Positions 1-9,642 are shown, counted from the stretch's first letter. The stretch is 64,000 nt of DNA from Shewanella sp. UCD-KL21 (GCF_001957135.1 NZ_MPHK01000008.1:140924-204923); one strand, 5' to 3'. A program made the numbers and translations. Notes: generated by a model not told the origin, from the letters alone.

Positions 1-499
1 TTGTTGCAACCATGGCTAACGCTGTAAGTGGGTTAACAAAAGAAGATGCGCCTTCTTTTGCCGTGGTGCCTTGTTTTAATTCTAAGCAGCTGCGCACATT
101 AGCACTTATATATTGACGATAAGTGCCACCACCAATCACAGCAACAGTTTTCCCCATTAATGCTTGTGCAGCAGCGGATGAGCCCGCAGCGACAGCGGTT
201 CCAGCACCTTCATTACCAACAGGAATTGCTTTACCAACACGGGTTTTAACTGCAGGCATAAACTTAGCAGGAACAGCCGCAGTAATGACAGGATTTTGCT
301 CAGTACCTGATTGAGTCGCCGTTGTCATATCCGCTGCGCTGAACAGAACCGCTAAGTCTGAGGGATTTAATGGCGCAGCTTCAATGCGAATAACAACTTC
401 ATCGGCTGATGGCTGTGGCATATCGATATCGCGCAAAGTCAGGGTTAACTTATTGTCTTCGCTGATTGTTGAAGTCAGTTGGATATTGGTATCTGTCAT
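1..499 (-). CDS. Medium-chain (zinc/quinone-type) dehydrogenase, N-terminal part, truncated by window edge
   Basis: An open frame on the minus strand runs from an ATG at 499 off the left edge; about 166 residues are visible. They begin MTDTNIQLTSTISEDNKLTL and form a GroES-like fold typical of the MDR superfamily: a hydrophobic strand followed by APLNPSD, then the VGNEGAGTAVAAG turn where alcohol dehydrogenases have the GHE region. The catalytic zinc ligands are not obvious (NEGAG instead of GHE), so a quinone-oxidoreductase-like, possibly zinc-free enzyme is more likely; the Rossmann domain lies outside the window. An AGGATC ribosome binding site precedes the ATG by about 8 bases. The family uses NAD(P)H; the substrate cannot be inferred. 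The reading frame is clear, the exact enzyme is not. Confidence 0.8.
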   Translation of the reverse strand, partial: MTDTNIQLTSTISEDNKLTLTLRDIDMPQPSADEVVIRIEAAPLNPSDLAVLFSAADMTTATQSGTEQNPVITAAVPAKFMPAVKTRVGKAIPVGNEGAGTAVAAGSSAAAQALMGKTVAVIGGGTYRQYISANVRSCLELKQGTTAKEGASSFVNPLTALAMVAT

Positions 500-1011
500 G
501 TCGTTTTGATCCTGCAAATAATTAAAACTGTTGCGCCCGCAATCTGTTGTATTGGCTGCTTTCATTGTCAACAGCATGCAATCTAAGTTGACGCATTATT
601 ACTGGTTTTAATTGGCTTATATATAAGGCTAAATGTGTATCACTATTGCTTTAAAGACAATAATGGGGCGAAAGCTCAGATTTTTTATATGCAGTCTCTA
701 TATCAGCAATTCATGCTATGACTGTTAGAGCCAGTCAGCGCTTAACTCAGCGCTTAACTTAGCGCTTAACTTAGCGCTTAATCGGCCTGATCCATTAACT
801 GCTCCATGCTATTGCCAATTAATTTAAAAGCCCTATTACCGCAATCTAGTTATTCAATCTGCTGATGTTGTTAAATTTGACTACACTAAATAAGTAAACC
901 GACAAATAGCAGTCACTGACGATATAATTTTAGCCTGTTGATTTTAATGAATTAAGCCTCAGTGGTTCGGTAAAGCGTAAGCGCATAAAAATGATTTAAG
1001 GGGTAAATATT
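500..1011. other. Intergenic spacer between divergent genes
   Basis: This 512-base AT-rich spacer separates the minus-strand dehydrogenase from the CBS protein, so both promoters should lie here. No convincing ORF was seen. It contains the 12-bp tandem repeat at 737-782. AAGGGG just before 1012 serves as the ribosome binding site of the CBS gene. Confidence 0.6.
737..782. repeat. 12-bp tandem repeat, about four copies
   Basis: Four near-identical copies of AGCGCTTAACTT lie head to tail (variants end in CT or TT). AGCGCT is itself palindromic, so the array carries regularly phased AGCGCT sites every 12 bases. It lies outside genes. Confidence 0.85.
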
Positions 1012-1428
1012 ATGGATTCAATAAAAATATCTGATTATATGGATCGACAACCCGTACTGTTAAAAGCCGATATGTCACTGGCTACAGCGGTGGAGCATTT
1101 ATTAAGCAACAAAAAAGCGGGCGCCGCCGTGATTGATAATAGCGGCGCATTGGTAGGTTTTTTATCTCAGCAAGATTGTATGTCGGTAATGCTTAAAAGT
1201 AGTTATCACTGCGATATGACAGAAACCGTGAAAGATTGCATGCAAACAGAGGTACTAACCGCATCGCCCGATGGCAGTATTTTACAACTCGCAGAGCAAA
1301 TGCTGGGGGCGAAACCTAAAATTTACCCCGTGGTAGAAGGCGGAAAAGTGATTGGCACCATTAACCGAACCAATGTACTCAGTGCGATGAATTTGTATAT
1401 GCAGCAATGTTATTTAACCCCAGCATAG
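1012..1428 (+). CDS. CBS-domain pair protein
   Basis: A 138-residue protein made almost entirely of two CBS motifs, roughly residues 8-60 and 70-126. Each has the typical pattern of a small residue strand, helix and a strand ending in a glycine-rich turn (GALVGFLSQQD; GGKVIGTINRTN). CBS pairs usually bind adenine nucleotides such as AMP, ATP or SAM and act as sensors; as no catalytic domain is attached it is likely a stand-alone regulatory module. The start ATG is supported by AAGGGG about 9 bases upstream. It sits just before hrpA with an 82-base gap, but nothing links their functions. The ligand and partner are unknown. Confidence 0.9.
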   Translation: MDSIKISDYMDRQPVLLKADMSLATAVEHLLSNKKAGAAVIDNSGALVGFLSQQDCMSVMLKSSYHCDMTETVKDCMQTEVLTASPDGSILQLAEQMLGAKPKIYPVVEGGKVIGTINRTNVLSAMNLYMQQCYLTPA

Positions 1429-1510
1429 GCAGGAAAAGCCTAAACTAATACCATTCAGTCTAGTTCCTTGCTAGGATCGCATTTTTTGAAATACTTGCTA
1501 GGAATTAGAT

Positions 1511-4500
1511 TTGAATTCAGATCAACACCCGCTCTCTAAAGCATACCTAAACTCATGTTATCAAACCGATGCGGCTAAAATTCGTCGTCGGTTGTTTCAG
1601 TTGAAAAAAGAGCCGCAATCTGAAAAGAAAGATCAACTCCTGGCTAAGTTATCAGAGCAAGCCGTTAAAGCGTTTGATAAAGCGCAATTTAGGCTCAATA
1701 ACATTCCAAAAGTGAGTTACCCAGACTCGCTGCCAGTGTCGCAAAAACGTCATGATATTGCCTCAGCCATTGCTAATAACCAAGTGGTAATTGTGGCAGG
1801 TGAAACCGGCTCAGGTAAAACCACCCAGTTACCCAAAATTTGTTTAGAGTTAGGCCTTGGTACCCGTGGCTTAATTGGTCATACCCAGCCAAGACGACTG
1901 GCCGCAAGAAGTGTGGCAAACCGTGTCGCTGAAGAGATAAACAGCCCGCTTGGCGAGGTTGTTGGCTTTAAAGTCCGTTTTGCTGATGCCATTAGTCCAG
2001 ACAGTTACATCAAGCTAATGACCGACGGTATTTTATTAGCGGAATTGACCTCTGATAAGTTCTTGAATCAATATGACGCCATCATTATTGATGAAGCCCA
2101 TGAGCGTAGCCTCAATATCGATTTCATTTTAGGCTACTTAAAACAAGTGCTTAAAAAGCGTCCTGATTTAAAAGTTATTATTACCTCGGCAACCATTGAT
2201 GTTGAGCGCTTCTCGAAGCATTTCAATAATGCTCCAGTCATTGAAGTATCTGGGCGTACTTTCCCGGTTGAAACCCGCTACAGGCCATTAGTCCGTGATA
2301 CCGATGCAGACCTAGATGTCAGTGACGGTATTTTTTCTGCTGTTGATGAGTTAATGGCCGAAGGCCCAGGCGATATCTTGATTTTCATGAACGGTGAGCG
2401 CGAAATTCGCGATACCGCTGAAATGCTGCGTAAGCAAAATTATCGCGATACTGAAGTGCTGCCGCTATATGCACGTTTATCCTATGGCGAGCAATCTAAA
2501 GTCTTTAAAAGTCATGTAGGCCGCAGAATAGTATTGGCTACAAACGTGGCAGAAACCTCATTAACGGTACCGGGCATTCGCTATGTGATCGATCCCGGCA
2601 CGGCGCGTATCAGCCGTTACAGTTACCGCACTAAGGTGCAGCGTTTACCCATTGAACCGATATCCCAAGCCAGTGCTAATCAGCGACAAGGTCGTTGTGG
2701 TCGTGTTGCGGCGGGTATTTGTATTCGTTTATATGACGAAATGGATTTTATGCAGCGTCCGGAATTTACCGACCCTGAAATCCTGCGTACTAACTTAGCA
2801 TCGGTTATTTTGCAGATGTTAGCCATTGGTTTAGGCGATATCGCTGGATTCCCGTTTATTCAGCCGCCAGAAGAGAAACACATCCGTGATGGTTTCTTAT
2901 TGCTTGAAGAGTTACAGGCTGTTAAAAAGCAGCGCAAAGACCTTGTACTCACCAACTTAGGTCGCAATCTCGCTAAAATCCCGTTAGATCCTCGCTTAGC
3001 CCGTATGGTGCTTGAAGCAAAAGATATGGGCTGTTTGCATGAAGTGATGGTCATTGCTGCTGGATTGTCGATTCAAGACCCACGCGAAAGACCCATAGAG
3101 AAGAAGCAAGCGGCGGACGAGTGTCATAAACGCTATAGCGATAAAGACTCTGATTTTGCCAGTTGGGTTAATTTGTGGAATTACATTAAAGATCAAAAAA
3201 GCGAGTTGTCGGCGAGCCAATTTAGAAAGCAGTGCCGTGAAGAATATTTAGCGTATTTACGGGTACGTGAATGGCAAGATCTATACACACAGCTTAAACA
3301 AGCCGTGCATGACTTAAAGTGGCGTTTAAATGATACCCCAGCAAGTTATGACAACCTGCATAAAGCCTTATTGTCGGGTTTGTTGAGTCATATTGGTTTT
3401 AAAGATGCCAATAACGAGTACCTTGGTGCCCGCAATCGTAAGTTCTTTGTGTTCCCGGGGTCGCCACTGGCTAAAAAAGGCCCTAAGTGGATCATGGCAG
3501 CAGAGCTAACTGAAACCTCGCGTTTATTTGCTCGCTGCTGCGCCAAAATTCAGCCTGAATGGTTAGAGCCTCTTGCTGCGCATTTGATTAAGAAAAATCA
3601 TATTGAGCCGCACTTTGAAGCCAAACCCGCCAGTGTTATCGCTTTTGAAAACCAAGTGCTTTACGGCTTAACCGTGGTTAATCGTCGCCGTGTGCAATAT
3701 GGCCCGATAGAGCCCGTAGAAGCGCGGGAGATCTTTATTCGTAGCGCCTTAGCAGAAGGGCAGTTACAAACCAAAGAGCCGTTTTTTGTTAAAAATCAGC
3801 AGCTACTTAATGATATTGAATCCCTTGAGCACAAATCACGTCGCCGCGATATTTTAGTTGACGAACAAGTACTGGTGGATTTTTACGAGCCGATAATTCC
3901 GCAAGGGATTTATAACGCGCCACTGTTTTTTAAATGGTGGAAAGAAGCCCGTAAAGCCTCACCTGAGTTACTGGACTTTAACCAAGAGCTGTTAATGCAG
4001 CGCAGCGCCGATCATATTTCTGCTTTAGATTTCCCAGAAGTGTGGCACAAAGCCAACTTAGGCTTAAAAGTGAGTTATCACTTTGAACCCGCCGCAATTG
4101 ATGATGGCGTGTCTATTCATATTCCTGTGGCGTTAATTAACCAAATTGATACCGCAGACTTTGATTGGTTAGTGCCGGGATTACGCGAAGAAAAAGTGGT
4201 GGCGCTGATTAAGTCATTACCTAAAACCCTGCGTCGTAACTTTGTCCCCGCGCCAGATTATGGCCGCGCTTGTGTACAAGCGATGGAGCCGTTTGCAATG
4301 CCAATGCTTGATTCTATGTGCAAACAGTTATTAAGAATGACAGGGACCCGCATTAGCGCTGATGATTTTGATTTAAGCCAGTTAAGCGCGCATCTGACAA
4401 TGAATTTTAAAATTGAAGATGATAAACATCGCTTGGTAGATCAAGGTAAAGATCTCGATGCCTTAAAAGATAAACTGCAAGGTGTGGTGGCTAAAGCCAT

Positions 4501-5386
4501 TCGCAATGTGGCTGAAGATGGCATTGAAAAGAAAGAAATTACTACATGGTCATTTGGCGACTTACCTAAGCAATATCAAAAACGCAGGGGCAACTATGAA
4601 GTTAAAGCCTATCCAGCGCTAATTGACGAGAAAAGTCAGGTGTCGATTAAACTGTTTGATGATGAATTTGAGGCAGAGCGGCATCATAGAGCAGGTTTAA
4701 GACGCTTATTGCAGATTAACATTCCGTCACCGGTGAAGCATTTACAAAAAGCATTGCCTAACAAAGCCAAGCTTGCGATGTATTTTAATCCGTTTGGACA
4801 AGTACAGTTGTTAATTGACGATATAATTTCGGCATCAGTGCAGCAACTACTTGATGAAAAACAATTAGATGTGCGCAATGAACAGCAATTTGAGCAAGCT
4901 AAAGATTGGGTTAGACAAGAACTTAATGGTTATGCTGAACAGATCTCACTGCAAGTGGAGCAAGTGCTGACTATCTATCAGCGGATCAAAAAACGCTTAA
5001 AAGGCAAGATCAGCTTAGATATTGCCTTTGCGATGAGTGACATCAACAACCAGCTTGATAAGTTAGTGTTTAGAGGTTTTGTTGAGCATTGCGGTTGGAA
5101 ACGGCTTGCTGATGTCGGTCGCTACCTTAAAGCGATAGAGAACCGCCTTGAAAAGCTGCCTGTTGATCCAACCCGTGATCGCTTACATATGGTGAGTATT
5201 AGCAAACTTCAGGACTTACTTTCAGCGCAATTAGCCAAGGTACCTAAAACTCAGCCAGTACCAGAAGCACTGCTTGAAGCCCGCTGGATGATAGAAGAAT
5301 ACCGAGTGTCTTGCTTTGCGCAGGTGCTAGGTACTGCTTATCCTATTTCTGAAAAACGGATCGTCATGCATATCAAGCAGGCATGA
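1511..5386 (+). CDS. hrpA: ATP-dependent RNA helicase HrpA
   Basis: This 1291-residue DEAH-box helicase is close to the usual length of HrpA (about 1300). Walker A GETGSGKTT is at residues 97-105, the DEAH box at 194-197, SAT about 30 residues later, and QRQGRCGRV forms motif VI. After the two RecA domains come the helicase-associated and OB-fold regions and the long HrpA-specific C-terminal region. HrpA unwinds RNA and has been linked to ribosome rescue and mRNA processing in E. coli. The likely start is the TTG at 1511: it has AGGA eight bases upstream and gives the expected N-terminus. A strong terminator follows, so it is probably the last gene of its transcript. Confidence 0.97.
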   Translation: MNSDQHPLSKAYLNSCYQTDAAKIRRRLFQLKKEPQSEKKDQLLAKLSEQAVKAFDKAQFRLNNIPKVSYPDSLPVSQKRHDIASAIANNQVVIVAGETGSGKTTQLPKICLELGLGTRGLIGHTQPRRLAARSVANRVAEEINSPLGEVVGFKVRFADAISPDSYIKLMTDGILLAELTSDKFLNQYDAIIIDEAHERSLNIDFILGYLKQVLKKRPDLKVIITSATIDVERFSKHFNNAPVIEVSGRTFPVETRYRPLVRDTDADLDVSDGIFSAVDELMAEGPGDILIFMNGEREIRDTAEMLRKQNYRDTEVLPLYARLSYGEQSKVFKSHVGRRIVLATNVAETSLTVPGIRYVIDPGTARISRYSYRTKVQRLPIEPISQASANQRQGRCGRVAAGICIRLYDEMDFMQRPEFTDPEILRTNLASVILQMLAIGLGDIAGFPFIQPPEEKHIRDGFLLLEELQAVKKQRKDLVLTNLGRNLAKIPLDPRLARMVLEAKDMGCLHEVMVIAAGLSIQDPRERPIEKKQAADECHKRYSDKDSDFASWVNLWNYIKDQKSELSASQFRKQCREEYLAYLRVREWQDLYTQLKQAVHDLKWRLNDTPASYDNLHKALLSGLLSHIGFKDANNEYLGARNRKFFVFPGSPLAKKGPKWIMAAELTETSRLFARCCAKIQPEWLEPLAAHLIKKNHIEPHFEAKPASVIAFENQVLYGLTVVNRRRVQYGPIEPVEAREIFIRSALAEGQLQTKEPFFVKNQQLLNDIESLEHKSRRRDILVDEQVLVDFYEPIIPQGIYNAPLFFKWWKEARKASPELLDFNQELLMQRSADHISALDFPEVWHKANLGLKVSYHFEPAAIDDGVSIHIPVALINQIDTADFDWLVPGLREEKVVALIKSLPKTLRRNFVPAPDYGRACVQAMEPFAMPMLDSMCKQLLRMTGTRISADDFDLSQLSAHLTMNFKIEDDKHRLVDQGKDLDALKDKLQGVVAKAIRNVAEDGIEKKEITTWSFGDLPKQYQKRRGNYEVKAYPALIDEKSQVSIKLFDDEFEAERHHRAGLRRLLQINIPSPVKHLQKALPNKAKLAMYFNPFGQVQLLIDDIISASVQQLLDEKQLDVRNEQQFEQAKDWVRQELNGYAEQISLQVEQVLTIYQRIKKRLKGKISLDIAFAMSDINNQLDKLVFRGFVEHCGWKRLADVGRYLKAIENRLEKLPVDPTRDRLHMVSISKLQDLLSAQLAKVPKTQPVPEALLEARWMIEEYRVSCFAQVLGTAYPISEKRIVMHIKQA

Positions 5387-5429
5387 TGGCTGATTAATCC
5401 TGTTTGTTAAGCTTAAATAGCAATAAAAG

Positions 5430-5454
5430 CGCGTAATTTATTACGCGTTTTTTT
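5430..5454 (+). terminator. Intrinsic terminator after hrpA
   Basis: Arms CGCGTAA (5430-5436) and TTACGCG (5441-5447) enclose a four-base loop and are followed by a run of seven Ts. It lies 44 bases after the hrpA stop codon. Confidence 0.9.
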
Positions 5455-5796
5455 ATGGGCAAATTTTGCGTTGCCGCGAGTGACAAGCGTTTAAATGCCC
5501 TGACAGTGAAATCTGTTGTTGAGGTTAAAATTTTAACGATTTAATGCTGAGTCGTGATCTTTTATGAAAGACTTTCAGTTTTAGGTGCGTGAAAACCGTA
5601 TATAAACGAATATCTTGTATATTCAACATACAATTTGGTAAGTTTTTAGTAATTATTGGTATCATTAAAAGTATTAGCTTGCTACAATTAGCCTTAAGAA
5701 GACAGATGGTTACGCTTCTCTGTAATGGTAAATGTCACCCTAAATTATAGACATGCCATGCACCTTACAAACGACCTAAGATTGATAGGAGTTATT

Positions 5797-5877
5797 ATGG
5801 AAGTTCATGAATATGATAATGCTTATTACCAAGTAAAAGACGATGTTTTAGAGTCGTTACCTACTGAAGAAGAATAA
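5797..5877 (+). CDS. Small acidic protein, 26 residues, unknown
   Basis: A short ORF starts at ATG 5797 and stops at TAA 5875-5877. It has a good ribosome binding site (TAGGAG, six bases before the ATG) and is followed 32 bases later by a perfect 18-bp-stem terminator, so it has the layout of a complete transcription unit between hrpA and the convergent lipoprotein gene. The protein begins MEVHEYDNAYYQVKDD and ends in LPTEEE; it is strongly acidic, has three tyrosines, no membrane segment and no cysteine. I do not recognise a family. It could be a true small protein or a leader peptide without a downstream gene. Evidence of translation is the ribosome site and the position only. Confidence 0.6.
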   Translation: MEVHEYDNAYYQVKDDVLESLPTEEE

Positions 5878-5909
5878 GCGGATCGAACTAATAGTATTAG
5901 CTCTTTCAC

Positions 5910-5949
5910 AAGCATAAAAAAAGCAGCCTCAGCTGCTTTTTTTATGCTT
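5910..5949. terminator. Bidirectional intrinsic terminator
   Basis: Perfect 18-bp arms (5910-5927 and 5932-5949) surround the loop CTCA. The arms contain A7 on one side and T7 on the other, so it can terminate the small ORF on the plus strand and the lipoprotein gene on the minus strand. Confidence 0.93.
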
Positions 5950-6011
5950 GAAATTGGCGAGTCTAGCTAGCTTAACTCACTCTAGCTAAACTCAGTTTGG
6001 CTAAAGTCCGC

Positions 6012-6461
6012 TTACAGATCAATGCGGCCTTTTTCGGTTAATACGCCAGTGATAGTCCAACTGTTACCGTTTTTGACGAGTTTAATGGTACGGTCATCAA
6101 CCCACGGGTTGCCGCCTTTTAAGCCTTCCATTTTAACTTTTACATCAACTTCATCGGTAAATTTGCGGAAAAAGTCGATATTGATATCGTCAACACGCAT
6201 ATTAACCTCTGTCATGGACAAGCCCAACACATGGCGCTGTACTGCTGAGGCAATATGGTAATGAGAGATGATATCTTTTAATTCTTGATTGACATAAATC
6301 ATGGCTTGATTGATATCTCTATCAACATAAATAGCATTAAAGAATCCCAATGATACTTCTTCAGGGGAGAGTGGTTTTTCTAATCGGCCTTGAGGGTTTT
6401 GTTCTGAAGGACTGCAGGCACTTAAAAGTAATAGACAGATAATAACAACGATTTTATGCAT
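6012..6461 (-). CDS. Putative lipoprotein of unknown function
   Basis: A 149-residue protein with a short positively charged start, a hydrophobic stretch (VVIICLLLL) and a lipobox LSAC with Cys16 as the predicted lipidated residue, so it should be cleaved by signal peptidase II and anchored in a membrane. The mature part begins SPSEQNPQG and has an alpha+beta pattern: helix with conserved-looking FFNAIY, then several strands ending in WTITGVLTEKGRIDL. This resembles NTF2-like/DUF4878-type small lipoproteins, but that is inference from the pattern. It is monocistronic, facing the upstream small ORF across a shared terminator. No specific role can be assigned. Confidence 0.85.
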   Translation of the reverse strand: MHKIVVIICLLLLSACSPSEQNPQGRLEKPLSPEEVSLGFFNAIYVDRDINQAMIYVNQELKDIISHYHIASAVQRHVLGLSMTEVNMRVDDINIDFFRKFTDEVDVKVKMEGLKGGNPWVDDRTIKLVKNGNSWTITGVLTEKGRIDL

Positions 6462-7097
6462 GATGAGTTGATAAGGTAAAATAAGATGATTGAGTATCGC
6501 TATTTAATGGCTCAGACACAAGAATAACGCAAATATTCCAGAAAATATTAAATAGTTCTTGACTGAAAAACACAGCCGTGGCATATCTTAGTAACTCAAT
6601 ACATCGACTGCTATGTATAACTTCATGTTATCCACAAAATCTGTGGACAACTATGTTGAAGACTATAGTCGACCTACGTAACGTTATGAAAATTAACAGT
6701 TATTGGTGCTGGTTAAAAAATGACACCTTGATTTTGCCCTCGAATCTTTTTGCTTTTCTCCTGCTTTTATTATCATTTTATCCTTGCATTTGAGTAATAA
6801 ACCCTTTTAGGTCGTTGAAAATTCGCCCCTTGTTTGATGCTAAAACCCTATGCAGATTCATGTCATAAATGCAGAGTGAATAGCGGCGTTCTTGCTGGGG
6901 ATATTTAGTGGCTTACAGGCCATAACATACTTTTATTACTCGATGATGTATGACGTGCATGGATGAGCAATTTACTGATAATGGCATAGGGTTTTTACCA
7001 TAGAAGGTTACTGAGGTATTTTTAAGGCGGTAGCGGTTAATGGCAGGGTATTTGAAGCTGGGGAATTGCGCCCAGCAAGTTGTAAACTAGCCTGCCT
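6462..7097. other. Gene-poor spacer with paired DnaA-box-like sites
   Basis: No convincing gene is present; a 71-codon open frame at 6578-6793 has no ribosome site and an unlikely composition. Two facing 9-mers lie here: TTATCCACA at 6628-6636 and TGTGGACAA at 6642-6650 (TTGTCCACA on the other strand). Both match the DnaA-box consensus and together form an inverted repeat with a five-base centre. Confidence 0.5.
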
Positions 7098-7266
7098 GTT
7101 AGCTTAAATTGTTAGCTTAAATTGTTAGCTTAAATTGTTAGCTTAAATTGTTAGCTTAAATTGTTGGCTTAAATTGTTGGCTTAAATTGTTGGCTTAAAT
7201 TGTTGGCTTAAATTGTTGGCTTAAATTGTTAGCTTAAATTGTTAGCTTAAATTGTAGGCTAAAATT
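7098..7266. repeat. 13-bp minisatellite, 13 copies
   Basis: The unit GTTAGCTTAAATT is repeated head to tail thirteen times without spacers. Copies 1-5 and 11-12 are the A type (GTTAGC), copies 6-10 the G type (GTTGGC), and copy 13 is degenerate (GTAGGCTAAAATT). The block order of variants suggests expansion by slippage. Not CRISPR, since there are no spacers. Confidence 0.97.
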
Positions 7267-7344
7267 TTAGCTTTACAGCCTAGTAAAAGGGCTGTCACTG
7301 TTCAGCTTTTGTCATTACGGCTTAGTTTTAAATGAATTTGCCGC

Positions 7345-7380
7345 AAAAAAAAGCACTAGCGTTAAACGTTAGTGCTTTTC
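7345..7380 (-). terminator. Intrinsic terminator after pta
   Basis: AAGCACTA (7351-7358) pairs with TAGTGCTT (7370-7377), extended inward by GCGTT/AACGT with one G-T pair. On the minus strand it ends in a run of eight Us. It lies 44 bases beyond the pta stop codon. Confidence 0.88.
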
Positions 7381-7423
7381 GACTTAAAACTTAGTGCGGC
7401 TTACATCGCGCGCCTTAAAGTCA

Positions 7424-9571
7424 TTAAGCTTGTTCGTTTTGTTTAGCTTGAATCGCAGTCAATGCGATGGTGTAAACAATATCATCGACCAATGCGCCGC
7501 GTGATAAATCGTTTACTGGTTTGCGCATACCTTGCAGCATTGGGCCAATACTGATCAGGTCTGCACTACGCTGTACCGCTTTGTAAGTCGTATTACCAGT
7601 ATTTAAGTCTGGGAATACGAATACAGTCGCTTTACCTGCTACAGGGCTGTTAGGCGCTTTAGAACGGGCTACATTCTCCATCACTGCCGCATCATATTGT
7701 AATGGACCGTCAATGACTAAGTCAGGGCGTTTTTCTTTCGCGATACGGGTTGCTTCACGTACTTTATCAACATCCGAACCGGTACCTGAAGTACCCGTTG
7801 AGTAGCTGATCATGGCAACGCGTGGCTCAATACCAAATGCAGCAGCAGATTCAGCTGATTGAATGGCAATATCTGCTAATTGATCAGGGTTTGGATCTGG
7901 GTTAATCGCACAGTCACCATAAACAAGTACTTGATCAGGCATCAACATAAAGAAGATAGATGACACTAAGCTTGAGCCCGGCGCAGTTTTAATTAACTGC
8001 AGCGGTGGGCGAATGGTATTGGCGGTGGTATTCACGGCGCCAGAAACGATACCGTCAACTTCATCTTGTGCCAGCATCATGGTGCCTAACACCATGTTAT
8101 CTTCTAACTGCTCTTTAGCAACAACTTCAGTGAGGCCTTTGTGACGACGTAAATCAAGCATACCTTCTACATAGCGCTCACGTGCTTGCAGTGGTTCGAT
8201 GATTTGTACGCCTTCACCTAATACTACATCTTGTGATGCAGCAATACGTTGAATTTCTTCAGCATTACCTAAAAGTACACAACGGGCAATGCCACGTTCA
8301 GCACAAATAGCGGCAGCTTTAATGGTTCTTGGCTCTTCACCTTCAGGCAGAACAATAGTCTTTTTCGCAGCGCGAGCAAGTTCAGTTAACTTGTATCTAA
8401 ATGCTGGTGGCGATAAACGATGCTCTCTTGGCGAGTTTTCAGTAACGCTTTCAATCCAGCTTTGATCAATATGACTGGCAACATATTCTTGAACGTAGTC
8501 AATACGCACAGCGTCATCAACCGGCACTTCATGGTCAAAACGTTGAATATTAAGCGATGTTTGCCATGTGTTACTGTCGACTAGGAATACGGGTAATCCT
8601 GTGTCAAAGGCACGTTCACACAATGCCATGACTTCTGGTTCAGGCTCGTAACCACCAGTCAGTAATAAGGCACCAATTTTCACGCCGTTCATGGCGGCAA
8701 GACAGGCTGCGACAATCACGTCAGAGCGATCGCCAGAGGTGACCAATAATGAGTCGGTGCGCATATGAGTAACCATGTTTGGAATACTACGGGCACAGAA
8801 GGTCACTTTACGTAAACGACGGGTGTTCATTTCACCGGCATTGATGATTTTAGCATGTAAATGCTTGGCTAAATCAGATGCACGCGGAGACACTAAGTCC
8901 AAGTTATATGGCACGCTACCTAAAATGCGTAGTGGGCTCTTACCTGGCAGTTGGAACATCGCTGATGAATCAGCTTTGTTAATGTCGGTGTGATCAAATA
9001 TCTCTGATAAGTCAGGACGTGTTGCGCCTTCTTCATCAACAGGTGCACCAATTTTATTGATGATAGAACCAATAAGACGTTTGTTTTTAACGCCGCCCCA
9101 AGAGTTATAAGCGATTTCTAAGCGGTTCATTAGACCGTTAGGTGAATCGTTACCTGGAGTTGCGATGAAAATGATATCCGCATCTAATGCTTTAGCAATT
9201 TCAAAGTTAATGTCGTCTGAGAAAGGGTGGTTACGCGTTGGCACTAAACCTTCAATAACGATGGTCTCAGTGTTTGATGCACATTCACTCGCGCGAGCAA
9301 TGATTTGCTCCATAAGTACATCAATTTGCTCTGAACGGATCAGGTTCTCAGCATGTTCCATTGAAAATGGCTCAAGCGGGTTAACCGTTGGCGAATGACT
9401 TAAAATGGTGGTTGAACGTTCAGGGCCAGTATCGCCGTTACGGATTTGCGCGATAGGCTTGAAAAATTGAACCTTAACACCTTTGCGCTCTAAGGCACGT
9501 ACCATCCCAAGGCTTAATGAGGTTAAACCTACACCGGTACCGATTGGAATTAACATGATATTACGAGACAT
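7424..9571 (-). CDS. pta: Phosphate acetyltransferase
   Basis: A 715-residue long-form Pta that converts acetyl-CoA and phosphate into acetyl phosphate and CoA. The N-terminal third is the DethioB-synthetase-like P-loop domain (starts [20 protein letters not shown]), the middle is the DRTGG-type regulatory domain, and the C-terminal 330 residues are the PTA_PTB catalytic domain ([17 protein letters not shown] through [17 protein letters not shown]). Length matches the E. coli enzyme (about 714). It is the second gene after ackA with a 71-base gap, the arrangement expected for the acetate pathway. The ATG has AGAGG seven bases upstream. With AckA it yields ATP during overflow or fermentation and sets the acetyl phosphate level. 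Confidence 0.98.
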   Translation of the reverse strand: MSRNIMLIPIGTGVGLTSLSLGMVRALERKGVKVQFFKPIAQIRNGDTGPERSTTILSHSPTVNPLEPFSMEHAENLIRSEQIDVLMEQIIARASECASNTETIVIEGLVPTRNHPFSDDINFEIAKALDADIIFIATPGNDSPNGLMNRLEIAYNSWGGVKNKRLIGSIINKIGAPVDEEGATRPDLSEIFDHTDINKADSSAMFQLPGKSPLRILGSVPYNLDLVSPRASDLAKHLHAKIINAGEMNTRRLRKVTFCARSIPNMVTHMRTDSLLVTSGDRSDVIVAACLAAMNGVKIGALLLTGGYEPEPEVMALCERAFDTGLPVFLVDSNTWQTSLNIQRFDHEVPVDDAVRIDYVQEYVASHIDQSWIESVTENSPREHRLSPPAFRYKLTELARAAKKTIVLPEGEEPRTIKAAAICAERGIARCVLLGNAEEIQRIAASQDVVLGEGVQIIEPLQARERYVEGMLDLRRHKGLTEVVAKEQLEDNMVLGTMMLAQDEVDGIVSGAVNTTANTIRPPLQLIKTAPGSSLVSSIFFMLMPDQVLVYGDCAINPDPNPDQLADIAIQSAESAAAFGIEPRVAMISYSTGTSGTGSDVDKVREATRIAKEKRPDLVIDGPLQYDAAVMENVARSKAPNSPVAGKATVFVFPDLNTGNTTYKAVQRSADLISIGPMLQGMRKPVNDLSRGALVDDIVYTIALTAIQAKQNEQA

Positions 9572-9595
9572 AAAAACCTCTAATATAAATTGAAC

Positions 9596-9619
9596 AAAGC
9601 CTGTTTAATAACAGGCTTT
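9596..9619 (-). promoter_or_regulatory. Intercistronic hairpin between ackA and pta
   Basis: Perfect 10-bp arms AAAGCCTGTT / AACAGGCTTT flank the loop TAAT. On the minus strand the hairpin is followed by only three Us, so it is more likely a partial terminator or an mRNA-stabilising stem that sets the ackA:pta ratio. Confidence 0.65.
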
Positions 9620-9642
9620 AAAAAGAATTAAGCATTTAACGA

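Noticed and set aside
6578..6793. 71-codon plus-strand ORF in the spacer
   Set aside because: No ribosome site, unlikely residue composition, and it overlaps the paired DnaA-like boxes.
7098..7266. Possible CRISPR array
   Set aside because: The repeats are directly adjacent with no spacers, and no cas genes are present.
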